Below are positions 8,684 to 17,563 of a DNA stretch of 64,000 nucleotides, piece after piece (positions within the stretch are counted from its first letter, which is position 1; each line of letters starts with the position of its first letter). The position numbers and the translations under genes were made by a program. The notes below the pieces were generated by a model that was given only the letters and a program-made list of their open reading frames with translations, made no database searches and had not been told where the DNA came from. The DNA is from Stenotrophomonas sp. 24(2023) (GTDB taxonomy: Bacteria; Pseudomonadota; Gammaproteobacteria; Xanthomonadales; Xanthomonadaceae). The DNA is taken from positions 2,518,001 through 2,582,000 of the forward strand of contig NZ_CP133160.1 of assembly GCF_030913365.1 (NCBI RefSeq), given 5' to 3'.

Positions 8684-9519
8684 ACCCCGCCATTGCCGCC
8701 ATCGTCGTCACTTACCAGAGCGGCAGCACCATCGATGAATGCCTGGCGCGGCTGCGGCAGGCGCAGGACGTGGCGGAGATCCGCGTGGTCGACAACGGCT
8801 CGATCGACCAGACGCTGGATATCGTCCAGCGCCATGCCAGCCACGACCCGCGCGTGCGCTTCATCGGCAACCCCGACAACCCCGGCTTCGCCGCCGCCAA
8901 CAACCAGGGCGTGGCCGACTCCCACAGCCCGTGGCTGGCCTTCATCAATCCCGACCTGCTGGTGGAACCGGGCACGCTGGCCGCGCTGCGCGACCGGGCC
9001 CAGGCCCTGGGCGATGGCCTGCTGGGCGCGGAGCAGGTGGACGAGCAGGGCGTGGCCGACAGCGCGGTACGCCGCCGTGATCCGGATTTCGGCGCGATGC
9101 TGCGCTCGCCCGGCAAGGGCGCACGGCTGGCGATCGCGGCCGATCCCGCGCAGGCGCTGCAGACCGTGCCGGCCCTGTCCGGCGCGCTGCTGCTGATGCC
9201 ACGCGCACTGTTCGACCGCATCGGTGGCTGGGATGCCGGCTACCGCCTGCATGCCGAAGACCTGGACCTGTGCCGGCGCGTGCGCGAGGCCGGCGGCACG
9301 GTGGCCATCGCCAACGACCTGAAGGTGGTGCACGTGCGCGGCGTGTCCAGCCGCTCGCGGCCGTTCTTCGTGGAATGGCACAAGCATCGCGGGTTGTGGC
9401 GCTATTTCCGCAAGTTCGAAGCGCAGCAGCGCCCGCTGCCGGTGCGGGTGGCGGTGTGGGGTGCGATCTGGGCGCACGCTCTGGTGCAGGTGCCACGTCT
9501 GCTGCGCAAGTCGCTGTAA
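8680..9519 (+). CDS. GT2 family glycosyltransferase, rhamnosyltransferase-like
   Basis: This is a clear GT2 enzyme of 279 residues, similar in layout to WbbL-type rhamnosyltransferases. It opens [19 protein letters not shown], followed by the donor-binding [10 protein letters not shown] and the metal-site region [13 protein letters not shown]-terminal [19 protein letters not shown] holds the conserved ED/R catalytic-base region. No membrane helix. The start is a GTG overlapping the stop of the previous gene (GTGA), so translation is coupled. The acceptor cannot be read from sequence; an O-antigen or exopolysaccharide role is the usual one for this family. Confidence 0.82.
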   Translation: MNPAIAAIVVTYQSGSTIDECLARLRQAQDVAEIRVVDNGSIDQTLDIVQRHASHDPRVRFIGNPDNPGFAAANNQGVADSHSPWLAFINPDLLVEPGTLAALRDRAQALGDGLLGAEQVDEQGVADSAVRRRDPDFGAMLRSPGKGARLAIAADPAQALQTVPALSGALLLMPRALFDRIGGWDAGYRLHAEDLDLCRRVREAGGTVAIANDLKVVHVRGVSSRSRPFFVEWHKHRGLWRYFRKFEAQQRPLPVRVAVWGAIWAHALVQVPRLLRKSL

Positions 9520-9587
9520 TCCCCGGCCGCCGCGCGCCGTCGTCGGCCGGAAACCGCGATTCACCCGAACGGGCGCATAATTGCGCC

Positions 9588-10769
9588 ATGGCCATCATCC
9601 AGTCCCTGCTCGACACCGACCTGTACAAATTCACCATGATGCAGGCGGTGCTGCACCAGCATCCCGGCGCGCAGGTGCAGTACCGGTTCAAGTGCCGCAC
9701 ACCCGGCATCGCCCTGGCCGACCACCTGGACGAGATCAGCGCGGAAATCGACCACCTGTGCAGCCTGCGCTTCACCGATGCCGAGCTGGACTACATGCGC
9801 GGCCTGCGCTTCGTGAAGCCGGACTTCGCCGATTTCCTCGGCCTGTTCCACCTGGACCGCAAGTACATCCACCTGCGTGCCTCGGCCACCGTGCCCGGCG
9901 AGATCGAACTGGACATCACCGGCCCCTGGCTGCATACCATCCTGTTCGAAGTGCCGCTGCTGGCGATCATCAACGAGGTCTGGTTCCGCAACACCAGCAC
10001 CGCCGACATCGCCGAAGGCGAGCGCCGCCTGCAGGCCAAGGCCGCGCTGCTGCGCGATACGCCCGGCTTCGAGCAGTGCCGCATCGCCGATTACGGCACC
10101 CGCCGCCGCTACTCGCGCGACTGGCACGCGCGCCTGCTGCCGCTGCTGCGCGATGCACTCGGTCCGCAGCTGGTGGGCACCAGCAACGTGCACTTCGCCC
10201 GCCTGTACGGCATGACCCCGCACGGCACGATGGCCCACGAATACCTGCAGGCCTTCCAGGCACTGGGCCCGCGCCTGCGCGATTCGCAGGTGGCGGCGCT
10301 GGATTCGTGGGCGCGCGAGTACCGTGGCGACCTGGGCATCGCCCTGTCCGACGTGGTCGGGCTGGATGCGTTCCTGCGCGATTTCGACATGTACTTCTGC
10401 AAGCTGTTCGACGGCGTGCGCCACGATTCGGGCGACCCGTTCGACTGGGGCGACCGCATGCTGGCCCATTTCCAGCACCGCCGCGTGGATGCACGCAGCA
10501 AGGTACTGGTGTTCAGCGATGGCCTGAACATCGAAAAGGTGATGCGCCTGTTCGACTACTTCCGTGGCCGCTGCCAGGTGGCCTTTGGCGTGGGCACGCA
10601 CCTGACCAACGACCTGGGCCCGACCCCGCTGAACATCGTCATCAAGATGGTCCGCTGCAACGGCCAGCCGGTGGCCAAGCTCAGCGACTCCCCCGGCAAG
10701 AGCATGTGCGACGACCCGGGCTACCTGGCCTACCTGCGCCAGGTGTTCGAGTTGCCCCCCTCGCCTTGA
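9588..10769 (+). CDS. pncB: Nicotinate phosphoribosyltransferase
   Basis: PncB converts nicotinate and PRPP to nicotinate mononucleotide in the NAD salvage pathway, in the cytoplasm. The 393-residue product starts [19 protein letters not shown], the family signature. The phosphohistidine loop [15 protein letters not shown] and VFSDGLN are present, as is [10 protein letters not shown]. Length is normal. The frame is open upstream to 9270, but that part overlaps the glycosyltransferase and does not look like the family. A possible -10 (CATAAT, 9575-9580) lies just before the start, so it may have its own promoter. Confidence 0.95.
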   Translation: MAIIQSLLDTDLYKFTMMQAVLHQHPGAQVQYRFKCRTPGIALADHLDEISAEIDHLCSLRFTDAELDYMRGLRFVKPDFADFLGLFHLDRKYIHLRASATVPGEIELDITGPWLHTILFEVPLLAIINEVWFRNTSTADIAEGERRLQAKAALLRDTPGFEQCRIADYGTRRRYSRDWHARLLPLLRDALGPQLVGTSNVHFARLYGMTPHGTMAHEYLQAFQALGPRLRDSQVAALDSWAREYRGDLGIALSDVVGLDAFLRDFDMYFCKLFDGVRHDSGDPFDWGDRMLAHFQHRRVDARSKVLVFSDGLNIEKVMRLFDYFRGRCQVAFGVGTHLTNDLGPTPLNIVIKMVRCNGQPVAKLSDSPGKSMCDDPGYLAYLRQVFELPPSP

Positions 10770-10830
10770 CCTCTTTGCGGCCTGGTTGAGGTACCGTGGA
10801 CAGCGTCAAAGCCTTGCCAGGTATCGGTTT

Positions 10831-10944
10831 TTGAAAAAAAATCAACGATTCCATGGGGTTGCACCAAAAAAGCCTGCATTGGCGGGCTGGATGTGCAACA
10901 ATCAAGTGAGGCGTAGTTCACACTTTATAGCGGTGTCAGGACAC
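10831..10944 (+). promoter_or_regulatory. Structured AT-rich leader upstream of bcsD
   Basis: This stretch holds nested inverted repeats. GTTGCAC (10858) pairs with GTGCAAC (ending 10899), enclosing a second stem AGCCTGC/GCGGGCT (10871-10888, one G-T pair). On either side are TTGA-A7-TCAA (10831-10845) and GTGTC-AG-GACAC (10933-10944). It is much more AT-rich than its surroundings. It may be an operator region or a structured 5' leader for the cellulose operon; it matches no riboswitch I recognise. Confidence 0.4.
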
Positions 10945-10990
10945 GGGGGCGGTTCCATGCCAGTCCTGCGCCGGGTTGCCTGGGGCCTGC

Positions 10991-11449
10991 ATGAGTGCAT
11001 CTGAAACGCTGGATCTGTACCGTCTACAGGGGTGTTCCCTGCAATGGCGTGGCTTCGTGCTGGCCATGGCGGAGGAGTTCAAGGACGCCCTGCCGGAAGC
11101 CGATGTCGCCCGGTTGATGGCCCGGATCGGCGAGCGCTTCGCGCGTGCGCACCCGCTGCCGGCGGTGGAATCGCTGGAGGCGCTGGCCCTGGCGGCCAAT
11201 GCCGTGTGGGCGGGGGTGTCCTGGGGTGCGGTGCGCATGCAGGACGGTGGCAGCGAGGTGGTCATCGAGCACCTGGCCGCACCGCTGACGGCCCTGCTGG
11301 TGCACCATGGAAACTGGAACATGTCCTTCCTGGAAGGCGTGTACCGGGCCTGGTTCCGCGAGGCGGGCATGCTGCCCTCGCTGGACCTGGAACCGGGGCC
11401 GGGTGGTTCGGCCGATGTGTCACGCTATGTCCTGCGCCGGGTCAGCTGA
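10991..11449 (+). CDS. bcsD: Cellulose synthase subunit D
   Basis: BcsD forms a ring-like periplasmic assembly that helps order the nascent cellulose chains in type I bcs operons. The 152-residue product fits the family in length and in the segments LQWRGFVLAMAEEF, HHGNWNMSFLEGVYRAWF and the short C-terminal strand. The ATG at 10991 gives MSASETLDLYRLQG; a TTG 15 bp upstream is possible but less likely. No signal peptide is visible. It is the first gene of the cellulose operon, whereas in Komagataeibacter it is last. Confidence 0.8.
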   Translation: MSASETLDLYRLQGCSLQWRGFVLAMAEEFKDALPEADVARLMARIGERFARAHPLPAVESLEALALAANAVWAGVSWGAVRMQDGGSEVVIEHLAAPLTALLVHHGNWNMSFLEGVYRAWFREAGMLPSLDLEPGPGGSADVSRYVLRRVS

Positions 11450-11483
11450 TCGACCCACTTCCAGTTTTCGAGGCCTCTTCACA

Positions 11484-11825
11484 ATGTCTGTTGATTCTGC
11501 CAGCCACGACGATGTGGCCGGCCTGTTCAAGCGACTGGGCGCCCGCGCCGGCGCGCCGCAGTACCACGATTTTTCCGTTGAACCGGCCAGCGCACCGCCG
11601 CCGCTGACACCCCGCCAGGCCCCGCAGGTGGCCTCGGTACCGGTGGTGGAGGCGGTGCCTGCACCTGCACCGGTTGCCGCAGCGGCCGTTCCGCCGCCGC
11701 CGGTGCCGGTGCCGGCCATGGCACCGGCCGGTGCCACCGCATTGCAGCACCTGTTCCACCGTCTGGCCCAGGCGCCGTTGCAGGGGCCGGGCCAGAGCCC
11801 GCTGGCGCGCCTGCGCCAGCGCTGA
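11484..11825 (+). CDS. Small proline/alanine-rich cellulose operon protein
   Basis: The 113-residue product has a short conserved-looking N-terminus, DDVAGLFKRLGARAG followed by a YHDF motif, then a long Pro/Ala/Val-rich linker and a C-terminal LARLRQR. This layout resembles the accessory BcsR, BcsO or BcsP proteins of other cellulose operons, which are small, poorly conserved and partly disordered. I cannot decide between them. It sits between bcsD and bcsA, on the same strand, which supports a cellulose role. No signal peptide or membrane helix is seen. Confidence 0.6.
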   Translation: MSVDSASHDDVAGLFKRLGARAGAPQYHDFSVEPASAPPPLTPRQAPQVASVPVVEAVPAPAPVAAAAVPPPPVPVPAMAPAGATALQHLFHRLAQAPLQGPGQSPLARLRQR

Positions 11826-11922
11826 GTAGCCGTCTGGGGTGCACCTTCCAGCAATGGGGGAGAGGGTGCACCGCAGTCCACCCACGCAATGGGCCGCGCT
11901 GGTGCGGCCGGGATGACACCGC

Positions 11923-14073
11923 ATGACCCAAACCCCGACACCCCTGCGCAGCGCCTGGATCGCGCGCCTGGGCCTTGCCGTGCTGGTCGCCGGTGCCATC
12001 GCCCTGCTGGCCTTCGTGGCCACGGTGCCGCTGGACGTTGTCCACCAGCTGCTGTTCTCGGCCGTGGTGTTCGGCATCGCCCTGTGCCTGCGCAACCGCG
12101 AAAGCCGCCTGGTGCCGTTGATCCTGATGGCCCTGTCGCTGGTCATGTCCACCCGTTACATGTGGTGGCGCCTGACGGAAACGCTCGGCTTCGGCAGCCT
12201 GGTCGATCTCACCCTGGGCATGGGCCTGGTGGCGGCCGAGGTGTATGCCTACCTGGTCCTGGTGCTGGGCTACTTCCAGGTGGCCTGGCCATTGAACCGT
12301 GCGCCGGTGCCGTTGCCGGAAGACCGCGCGCAGTGGCCGACCGTGGACGTGCTCATCCCCACCTACAACGAGCCGTTGTCGGTGGTGCGCACCACCATCC
12401 TGGCGGCCACGGTGCTGGACTGGCCGGCGGACAAGCTCAACATCTACCTGCTCGACGACGGCCGCCGCGAGGAATTCCGCGCGTTCTGCGAGCAGGTCGG
12501 CGTGCACTATGTCACCCGCACCAACAACAACCACGCCAAGGCCGGCAACATCAATGCCGCCCTGAAGAAGAGCCACGGCGAGTTCGTGGCGGTGTTCGAC
12601 TGCGACCACGTGCCGACCCGCTCCTTCCTGCAGATGTCCATGGGCGGCTTCCTGCGCGATGACAAGCTGGCCGTGGTGCAGACCCCGCACTACTTCTTCT
12701 CGGCCGATCCGTTCGAGCGCAACCTGGGCACCTTCGGCAAGGTGCCCAACGAAGGCGAGCTGTTCTACGGCCTGCTGCAGGATGGCAACGACCTGTGGGA
12801 TGCCACCTTCTTCTGCGGCTCCTGCACGGTGCTGCGCCGTGCGCCGCTGGAAGCCATCGGCGGGGTGGCCGTGGAAACGGTGACCGAGGATGCGCACACC
12901 GCCATCCGCCTGCACAAGGCCGGCTGGCGCAGCGCCTACATCCCGATCCCGCAGGCGGCCGGGCTGGCCACCGAAAGCCTGTCGGCGCATGTGGGCCAGC
13001 GCATCCGTTGGGCGCGTGGCATGGCGCAGATCCTGCGGGTGGACAACCCGCTGCTGACCAAGGGCCTGAGGTTTGTGCAGCGGCTGTGCTACACCAACGC
13101 CATGCTGCACTTCTTCTACGGGTTGCCGCGCATCATCTTCCTGACCGCGCCACTGGCCTACCTGTTCTTCGGTGCGCACGTCATCCACGCCTCGGCGCTG
13201 ATGATCCTGTCCTATGCGCTGCCGCACATCCTGCAGGCCAACCTGACCAACGTGCGCGTGCAGGGCCGCCACCGCCACCTGCTGTGGAACGAGGTGTACG
13301 AGACCACCCTGGCCTGGTACATCCTGCGGCCCACGCTGATGGCGGTGATCAACCCCAAGCTGGGCAAGTTCAACGTCACCGCCAAGGGCGGCCTGGTCGA
13401 GCGCAGCTATTTCGATGCGCAGATCGCGCGGCCCTACCTGTTGCTGCTGCTGTTGAACGTCACCGGCATCGTGGTCGGCATCGTCCGGCTGGTGATGGCC
13501 GATACCGGCGGGGAAAGCAACACCATCTGGTTGAACCTGGGCTGGACCCTCTACAACACCATCATGCTTGGCGCGGTCATCGCCACCTCCAGCGAGCAGC
13601 GGCAGATCCGCCGTTCGCACCGCGTGCCGCTGTCGATGCCGGCGGTGCTGCACCTGGCCGATGGCCGCGCGCTGCCGTGCCGCACGCTGAACTTCTCCAC
13701 CGGCGGCATGGCGGTGCGGCTGGATGCTCCCGAGCCGCTGCAGCCCGGCACCGACGCCTCGATCGAACTGACCAACCGCAACCGCAGCAAGCACCTGCCG
13801 GTGGTGATCCGGCATGACCGCGATGCCTCGGGCATCAGCCTGCAGTTCGGCGAACTGGACCTGGAACAGGAACGCTGGCTGGTCACCTGTACCTTCGCCC
13901 GCGCCGACATCTGGGTGCAGCTGTGGGGGCGGCACGACCGCGACACCCTGCTGCGCTCGTTCGGCGATGTCTTCAAGGCCAGCCTGCGGGGCTTCCACCG
14001 CCTGGGGCGGTTCATCACCTCCGGCGGACGTCGCAGCGACGCCGCCCCACCGCGTACCGGAGACTCTGCATGA
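11923..14073 (+). CDS. bcsA: Cellulose synthase catalytic subunit with PilZ domain
   Basis: BcsA polymerises glucose from UDP-glucose into beta-1,4-glucan and passes the chain across the inner membrane. In the 716-residue product, helices flank a GT2 domain with DDG (178-180), DCD (226-228), TED (321-323) and QRIRW (359-363); a gating-loop FNVT follows further on. A C-terminal PilZ domain carries RRSHR (RxxxR, 563-567) and NFSTGG (NxSxxG, 590-595), the cyclic di-GMP site, so activity should depend on that messenger. It is shorter than the E. coli enzyme mainly at the N-terminus. It overlaps bcsB by ATGA. No bcsQ, bcsE or bcsG is next to it. Confidence 0.95.
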   Translation: MTQTPTPLRSAWIARLGLAVLVAGAIALLAFVATVPLDVVHQLLFSAVVFGIALCLRNRESRLVPLILMALSLVMSTRYMWWRLTETLGFGSLVDLTLGMGLVAAEVYAYLVLVLGYFQVAWPLNRAPVPLPEDRAQWPTVDVLIPTYNEPLSVVRTTILAATVLDWPADKLNIYLLDDGRREEFRAFCEQVGVHYVTRTNNNHAKAGNINAALKKSHGEFVAVFDCDHVPTRSFLQMSMGGFLRDDKLAVVQTPHYFFSADPFERNLGTFGKVPNEGELFYGLLQDGNDLWDATFFCGSCTVLRRAPLEAIGGVAVETVTEDAHTAIRLHKAGWRSAYIPIPQAAGLATESLSAHVGQRIRWARGMAQILRVDNPLLTKGLRFVQRLCYTNAMLHFFYGLPRIIFLTAPLAYLFFGAHVIHASALMILSYALPHILQANLTNVRVQGRHRHLLWNEVYETTLAWYILRPTLMAVINPKLGKFNVTAKGGLVERSYFDAQIARPYLLLLLLNVTGIVVGIVRLVMADTGGESNTIWLNLGWTLYNTIMLGAVIATSSEQRQIRRSHRVPLSMPAVLHLADGRALPCRTLNFSTGGMAVRLDAPEPLQPGTDASIELTNRNRSKHLPVVIRHDRDASGISLQFGELDLEQERWLVTCTFARADIWVQLWGRHDRDTLLRSFGDVFKASLRGFHRLGRFITSGGRRSDAAPPRTGDSA

Positions 14074-16397
14074 CCCGTCGTGACTTCCGCCTGGGCCGCC
14101 TTGGCCTGTGCCCGCGCGTGGCCGCCCTGGCGTTCGCGCTGACACTGCCGTGGGCTGCCGTGCAGGCGCAGGATGTCACCGTGCCGCCGGCTGGTAGTGC
14201 CGCTGTGCCGGCCGCCCCGCTGCCGGCAGGCGCGCCGGTGGCGGCGCCGGCCTCCATGCAGCACAGCCGGTCCACGCTCAAGCAGCTGGGCATCGATTAC
14301 GAAATCACCCTGCGTGGCATCCAGGGTACGGCCGGCGTGCCGTTCTCGGTGCGCAGCGACCAGGTGGTCGACCGTGCGTCGCTGCACCTGAAATACAGCT
14401 ATTCCCCGGCACTGCTGCCGGACCTGTCGCACCTGAAGGTCACCGTCAACGACGTCACCGTGGCCACCCTGCCGGTCAGCACCGACCAGGCCGGCAAGGT
14501 GATCGAGCGCGACATCGACGTCGATCCGCGCCTGATCATCGACTACAACCGCATCAACCTGCAGCTGATCGGCCACTACACCCGCGAGTGCGAAGACCCG
14601 GACCACACCAGCCTGTGGGCCAACATCGACAGCGCCAGCTTCCTGGAACTGGGCTGGCTGCCGCTGCAGCTGAACAACGACCTGTCGCTGCTGCCGGTGC
14701 CGTTCTTCGACGCGCGCGATACGCGCCGGCTGGACCTGCCGTTCGTGTATGCCGGGCAGCCGTCGGCGGGCACGCTGCAGGCGGCAGGCATCGTATCGTC
14801 GTGGTTCGGTTCGCTGGCCGGCTACCGGGGCGCGCGCTTCACCGCCAGCCCCGATGCCCTGCCGCTGCAGGGCAACGCAGTGGTGCTGGCCACCACCGGC
14901 AAGACACTGCCGGGGCTGGAGCTGCCGCAGGTGGCCGGGCCGACGCTGGCCATGGTCACCCACCCGACCGACCCCAACAGCAAGCTGCTGCTGGTGCTGG
15001 GCCGCGACGATGCCGAACTGCGCACCGCCGCTTCGGCGCTGGCGCTGGGCGCGCCGTTGTCCGGCCCCAGTGCCACCGTGGACAGCTTCAAGCAGGCCAC
15101 CGCGCGCAAGCCGTACGATGCGCCCAACTGGATTCCCAGCGACCGCCCGGTACGCTTTGACGAACTGGTCAGCCGCACCAGCGAACTGAACGTGGTCGGC
15201 TACCACCCGGACCTGATCCGCATCGGCCTGCAGCTGCCGCCGGACCTGTTCGTGTGGCGCAAGCAGGGCATCCCGCTGGACCTGCGCTACCGCTACACGC
15301 TGCCGGAAGGCGCGGACAAGTCGGCGCTGAACATCAACATCAACGATGCCTTCGTCACCACCTTGCCGCTGGATGGCCTGCCGCGCGCGCAGAACATGCC
15401 GGAAAAGCTGTGGAACAAGCTGAAGGTGCGCGGGCAGATGCCGATCGCGCAGAAGGTGCTGCTGCCTACCGGCCCGTTCTCGTCCAACAGCCAGCTGCGC
15501 TTCCACTTCTTCTTCGACCGGCCGCAGGCCGGGGAGTGCAAGAACACCTTCCCGGACGTGTCGGCGGCCATCGATGGCGATTCCAGCATCGACCTGCGGG
15601 GCTTCCACCACTACATGGCCATGCCCAACCTGGCCGCGTTCGGCAACGCCGGCTTCCCGTTCACGCGCATGGCCGACCTGTCCGAATCGGCGGTGGTGCT
15701 GCCTGATGGCTTCACCGCCGAGGACGTGGGCAACGCGCTGACGGTGCTGGGCCGCATGGGCGCGGCCACCGGTTACCCGGCGCTGGGCAACCGCTTCCTG
15801 CGTGCCTCGGAGGTTGCCGCCAACCCGGACCTGGACCTGCTGGTGCTCGGCTCGCGCCGTACCCAGCCGCTGTTCACCCAGTGGGCCGACCGGCTGCCGA
15901 TCGGCGAAGGCGCGCAGCAGCGCAGCTTCGCGTTGTCCGATTGGCTGACCGCGCATCTGCCGGGCTTCCTGTCGCCCGACGCGCGCCGCACCGACCTGCC
16001 CTCGGTGGCCGAAGTCGGCCTGCGCCCGGACCCCGATGACGTGATCCTGCTGGGCTTTGAATCGCCGTTGAAGGCCGGGCGCAGCGTGGTGGCGATCCTG
16101 GCCGACAACCCCGGCCAGGTCGGGCGCCTGTTCGATGCCTGGTTCGAGCCGGACCAGCTGCGCGATTTCCAGGGCAGCGTGGTGCTGCTGCACAAGAACA
16201 CCGTGCGCAGCATGGCCGGCAACCAGACCTACTACGTGGGCCATCTGCCGTGGCTGACCTGGGCGCAGTGGTACTTCTCGCACAACCCGCTGTGGCTGGG
16301 CCTGCTGGTCGGCTTGGCCTGCGTGCTGCTGGCCCTGCTGGCGCGCTGGCTGCTGCGCCGCCAGGCACGCCGCCGTCTGGCACAGGGTGGCAGCTGA
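14070..16397 (+). CDS. bcsB: Cellulose synthase periplasmic subunit BcsB
   Basis: BcsB is the membrane-anchored periplasmic partner of BcsA that guides the emerging glucan. The 775-residue product has a Sec signal (about 1-33, ending AAVQA), alternating carbohydrate-binding and flavodoxin-like domains, and one C-terminal membrane helix near residues 745-765 (LWLGLLVGLACVLLALLAR). The segment NRINLQLIGHYTRECEDP is typical of the family. The start is fixed by the ATGA overlap with bcsA; an upstream extension would lie inside bcsA. Confidence 0.93.
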   Translation: MTRRDFRLGRLGLCPRVAALAFALTLPWAAVQAQDVTVPPAGSAAVPAAPLPAGAPVAAPASMQHSRSTLKQLGIDYEITLRGIQGTAGVPFSVRSDQVVDRASLHLKYSYSPALLPDLSHLKVTVNDVTVATLPVSTDQAGKVIERDIDVDPRLIIDYNRINLQLIGHYTRECEDPDHTSLWANIDSASFLELGWLPLQLNNDLSLLPVPFFDARDTRRLDLPFVYAGQPSAGTLQAAGIVSSWFGSLAGYRGARFTASPDALPLQGNAVVLATTGKTLPGLELPQVAGPTLAMVTHPTDPNSKLLLVLGRDDAELRTAASALALGAPLSGPSATVDSFKQATARKPYDAPNWIPSDRPVRFDELVSRTSELNVVGYHPDLIRIGLQLPPDLFVWRKQGIPLDLRYRYTLPEGADKSALNININDAFVTTLPLDGLPRAQNMPEKLWNKLKVRGQMPIAQKVLLPTGPFSSNSQLRFHFFFDRPQAGECKNTFPDVSAAIDGDSSIDLRGFHHYMAMPNLAAFGNAGFPFTRMADLSESAVVLPDGFTAEDVGNALTVLGRMGAATGYPALGNRFLRASEVAANPDLDLLVLGSRRTQPLFTQWADRLPIGEGAQQRSFALSDWLTAHLPGFLSPDARRTDLPSVAEVGLRPDPDDVILLGFESPLKAGRSVVAILADNPGQVGRLFDAWFEPDQLRDFQGSVVLLHKNTVRSMAGNQTYYVGHLPWLTWAQWYFSHNPLWLGLLVGLACVLLALLARWLLRRQARRRLAQGGS

Positions 16398-16399
16398 GC

Positions 16400-17563
16400 A
16401 TGGGAGTTGCCTTGCAGGACAGCACGCGCCGCCGTTTCATGCGCCTGCTGGCGGGAACCGCCGCCGCCGCGCTGGTGCCGGCCACGGTGAAGGCGGCCGC
16501 GCCGGTGGCCTGCCCGGGGCCATGGCGCGAGTGGCGCAGCTTCGTGCAGCGCCACATCGACACCGATGGCCGTGTGGTCGATTTCGCCAACAAGGACCTG
16601 CGCAGCACCTCCGAATCGCAGTCCTACGCCCTGTTCTTCGCGCTGGTGGACAACGACCCGGTGCTGTTCGACCGCGTGCTGGGCTGGACCCGGCGCCATC
16701 TCAGCGCAGGCCGTCCCGACCTGAACCTGCCGGCATGGCTGTGGGGCCGTGACGACAGCGGTCAGTTCCGTGTGCTGGACCCGAACACCGCAGCCGATGG
16801 CGAGCTGTGGATCGCCTACGCGCTGCTGGAAGCCGGCCGGCTGTGGAAGCGCCCGGGCCTGCTCGATGCCGGCCGGCAGATGCTGGCGTTGATGCACAAG
16901 GCCGAAGTGGTGCAGCTGCCCGGTTTCGGCCCGATGCTGCTGCCCGGGCGCAGTGGCTTCATCCGCGCCGACCGCTGGACGCTCAATCCCAGCTACCTGC
17001 CGCTGTTCGTGCTGCGCCGCTTTGCCGCGGTCGATCCGAAGGGCCCGTGGGCCCGCGTGGCCGAGCGCAGCGTTGCCCTGCTCGAAGCCAGTGCGCCGGT
17101 AGGCTTCGCGCCGGACTGGCTGGCCTGGAACGGCAAGGCCTTCGTGACCGACCCGGACAAGGGCGATGCCGGCAGCTACGACGCCATCCGCTGCTACCTG
17201 TGGGCCGGCATGGTCGATCCCGCCGATCCGCTGCGCCGGCGCCTGCTGCAGGGCCTGTCCGGCCCGGCCGGCATGCTGCGCGCGCAGGGGCACATGGCGG
17301 AAAAGGTGCAGGTGCGCAATGGCGTGGGTACCGGCACCGCGCCGGCCGGCTTCGCCGCAGCCCTGCTGCCGTACCTGGCCGCGTCCGGGCAGCCTGCCGC
17401 GCTGAAGGCGCAGCAGGCCCGGGTTGCCAGCGCCGGCGACCTCAACTATTACGAACGTGCGCTGGTCCTGTTCGGCAAAGGCTGGATGGACCGACGCTTC
17501 CGCTTTTCCGCCGACGGGCGCCTGCTGCCTGCCTGGAGTACCCCATGTTCCGCAAACACCTGA
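16400..17563 (+). CDS. bcsZ: Periplasmic endo-1,4-glucanase BcsZ (GH8), first copy
   Basis: BcsZ is a glycoside hydrolase family 8 endoglucanase that trims cellulose in the periplasm and affects fibre assembly. The 387-residue protein begins with STRRRFMRLLAGTAAAALV, a signal with a twin-arginine look. The catalytic region STSESQSYALFFALV holds the acid glutamate, and GSYDAIRCYLWAGM the catalytic base region; AWLWGRDDSG and LNPSYLPL are also family motifs. The chosen ATG follows the bcsB stop by 2 bp. Its 3' end overlaps bcsC by 19 bp. A second, diverged copy lies after bcsC. Confidence 0.9.
   Translation: MGVALQDSTRRRFMRLLAGTAAAALVPATVKAAAPVACPGPWREWRSFVQRHIDTDGRVVDFANKDLRSTSESQSYALFFALVDNDPVLFDRVLGWTRRHLSAGRPDLNLPAWLWGRDDSGQFRVLDPNTAADGELWIAYALLEAGRLWKRPGLLDAGRQMLALMHKAEVVQLPGFGPMLLPGRSGFIRADRWTLNPSYLPLFVLRRFAAVDPKGPWARVAERSVALLEASAPVGFAPDWLAWNGKAFVTDPDKGDAGSYDAIRCYLWAGMVDPADPLRRRLLQGLSGPAGMLRAQGHMAEKVQVRNGVGTGTAPAGFAAALLPYLAASGQPAALKAQQARVASAGDLNYYERALVLFGKGWMDRRFRFSADGRLLPAWSTPCSANT

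Noticed and set aside
13551..16283. 910-codon open frame on the minus strand
   Set aside because: It is antisense to bcsA and bcsB, whose domains are clear; long antisense frames are common in this high-GC DNA.
16807..17544. N-terminal extension of BcsC
   Set aside because: The extension is bcsZ read in another frame; the signal peptide starts at 17545.
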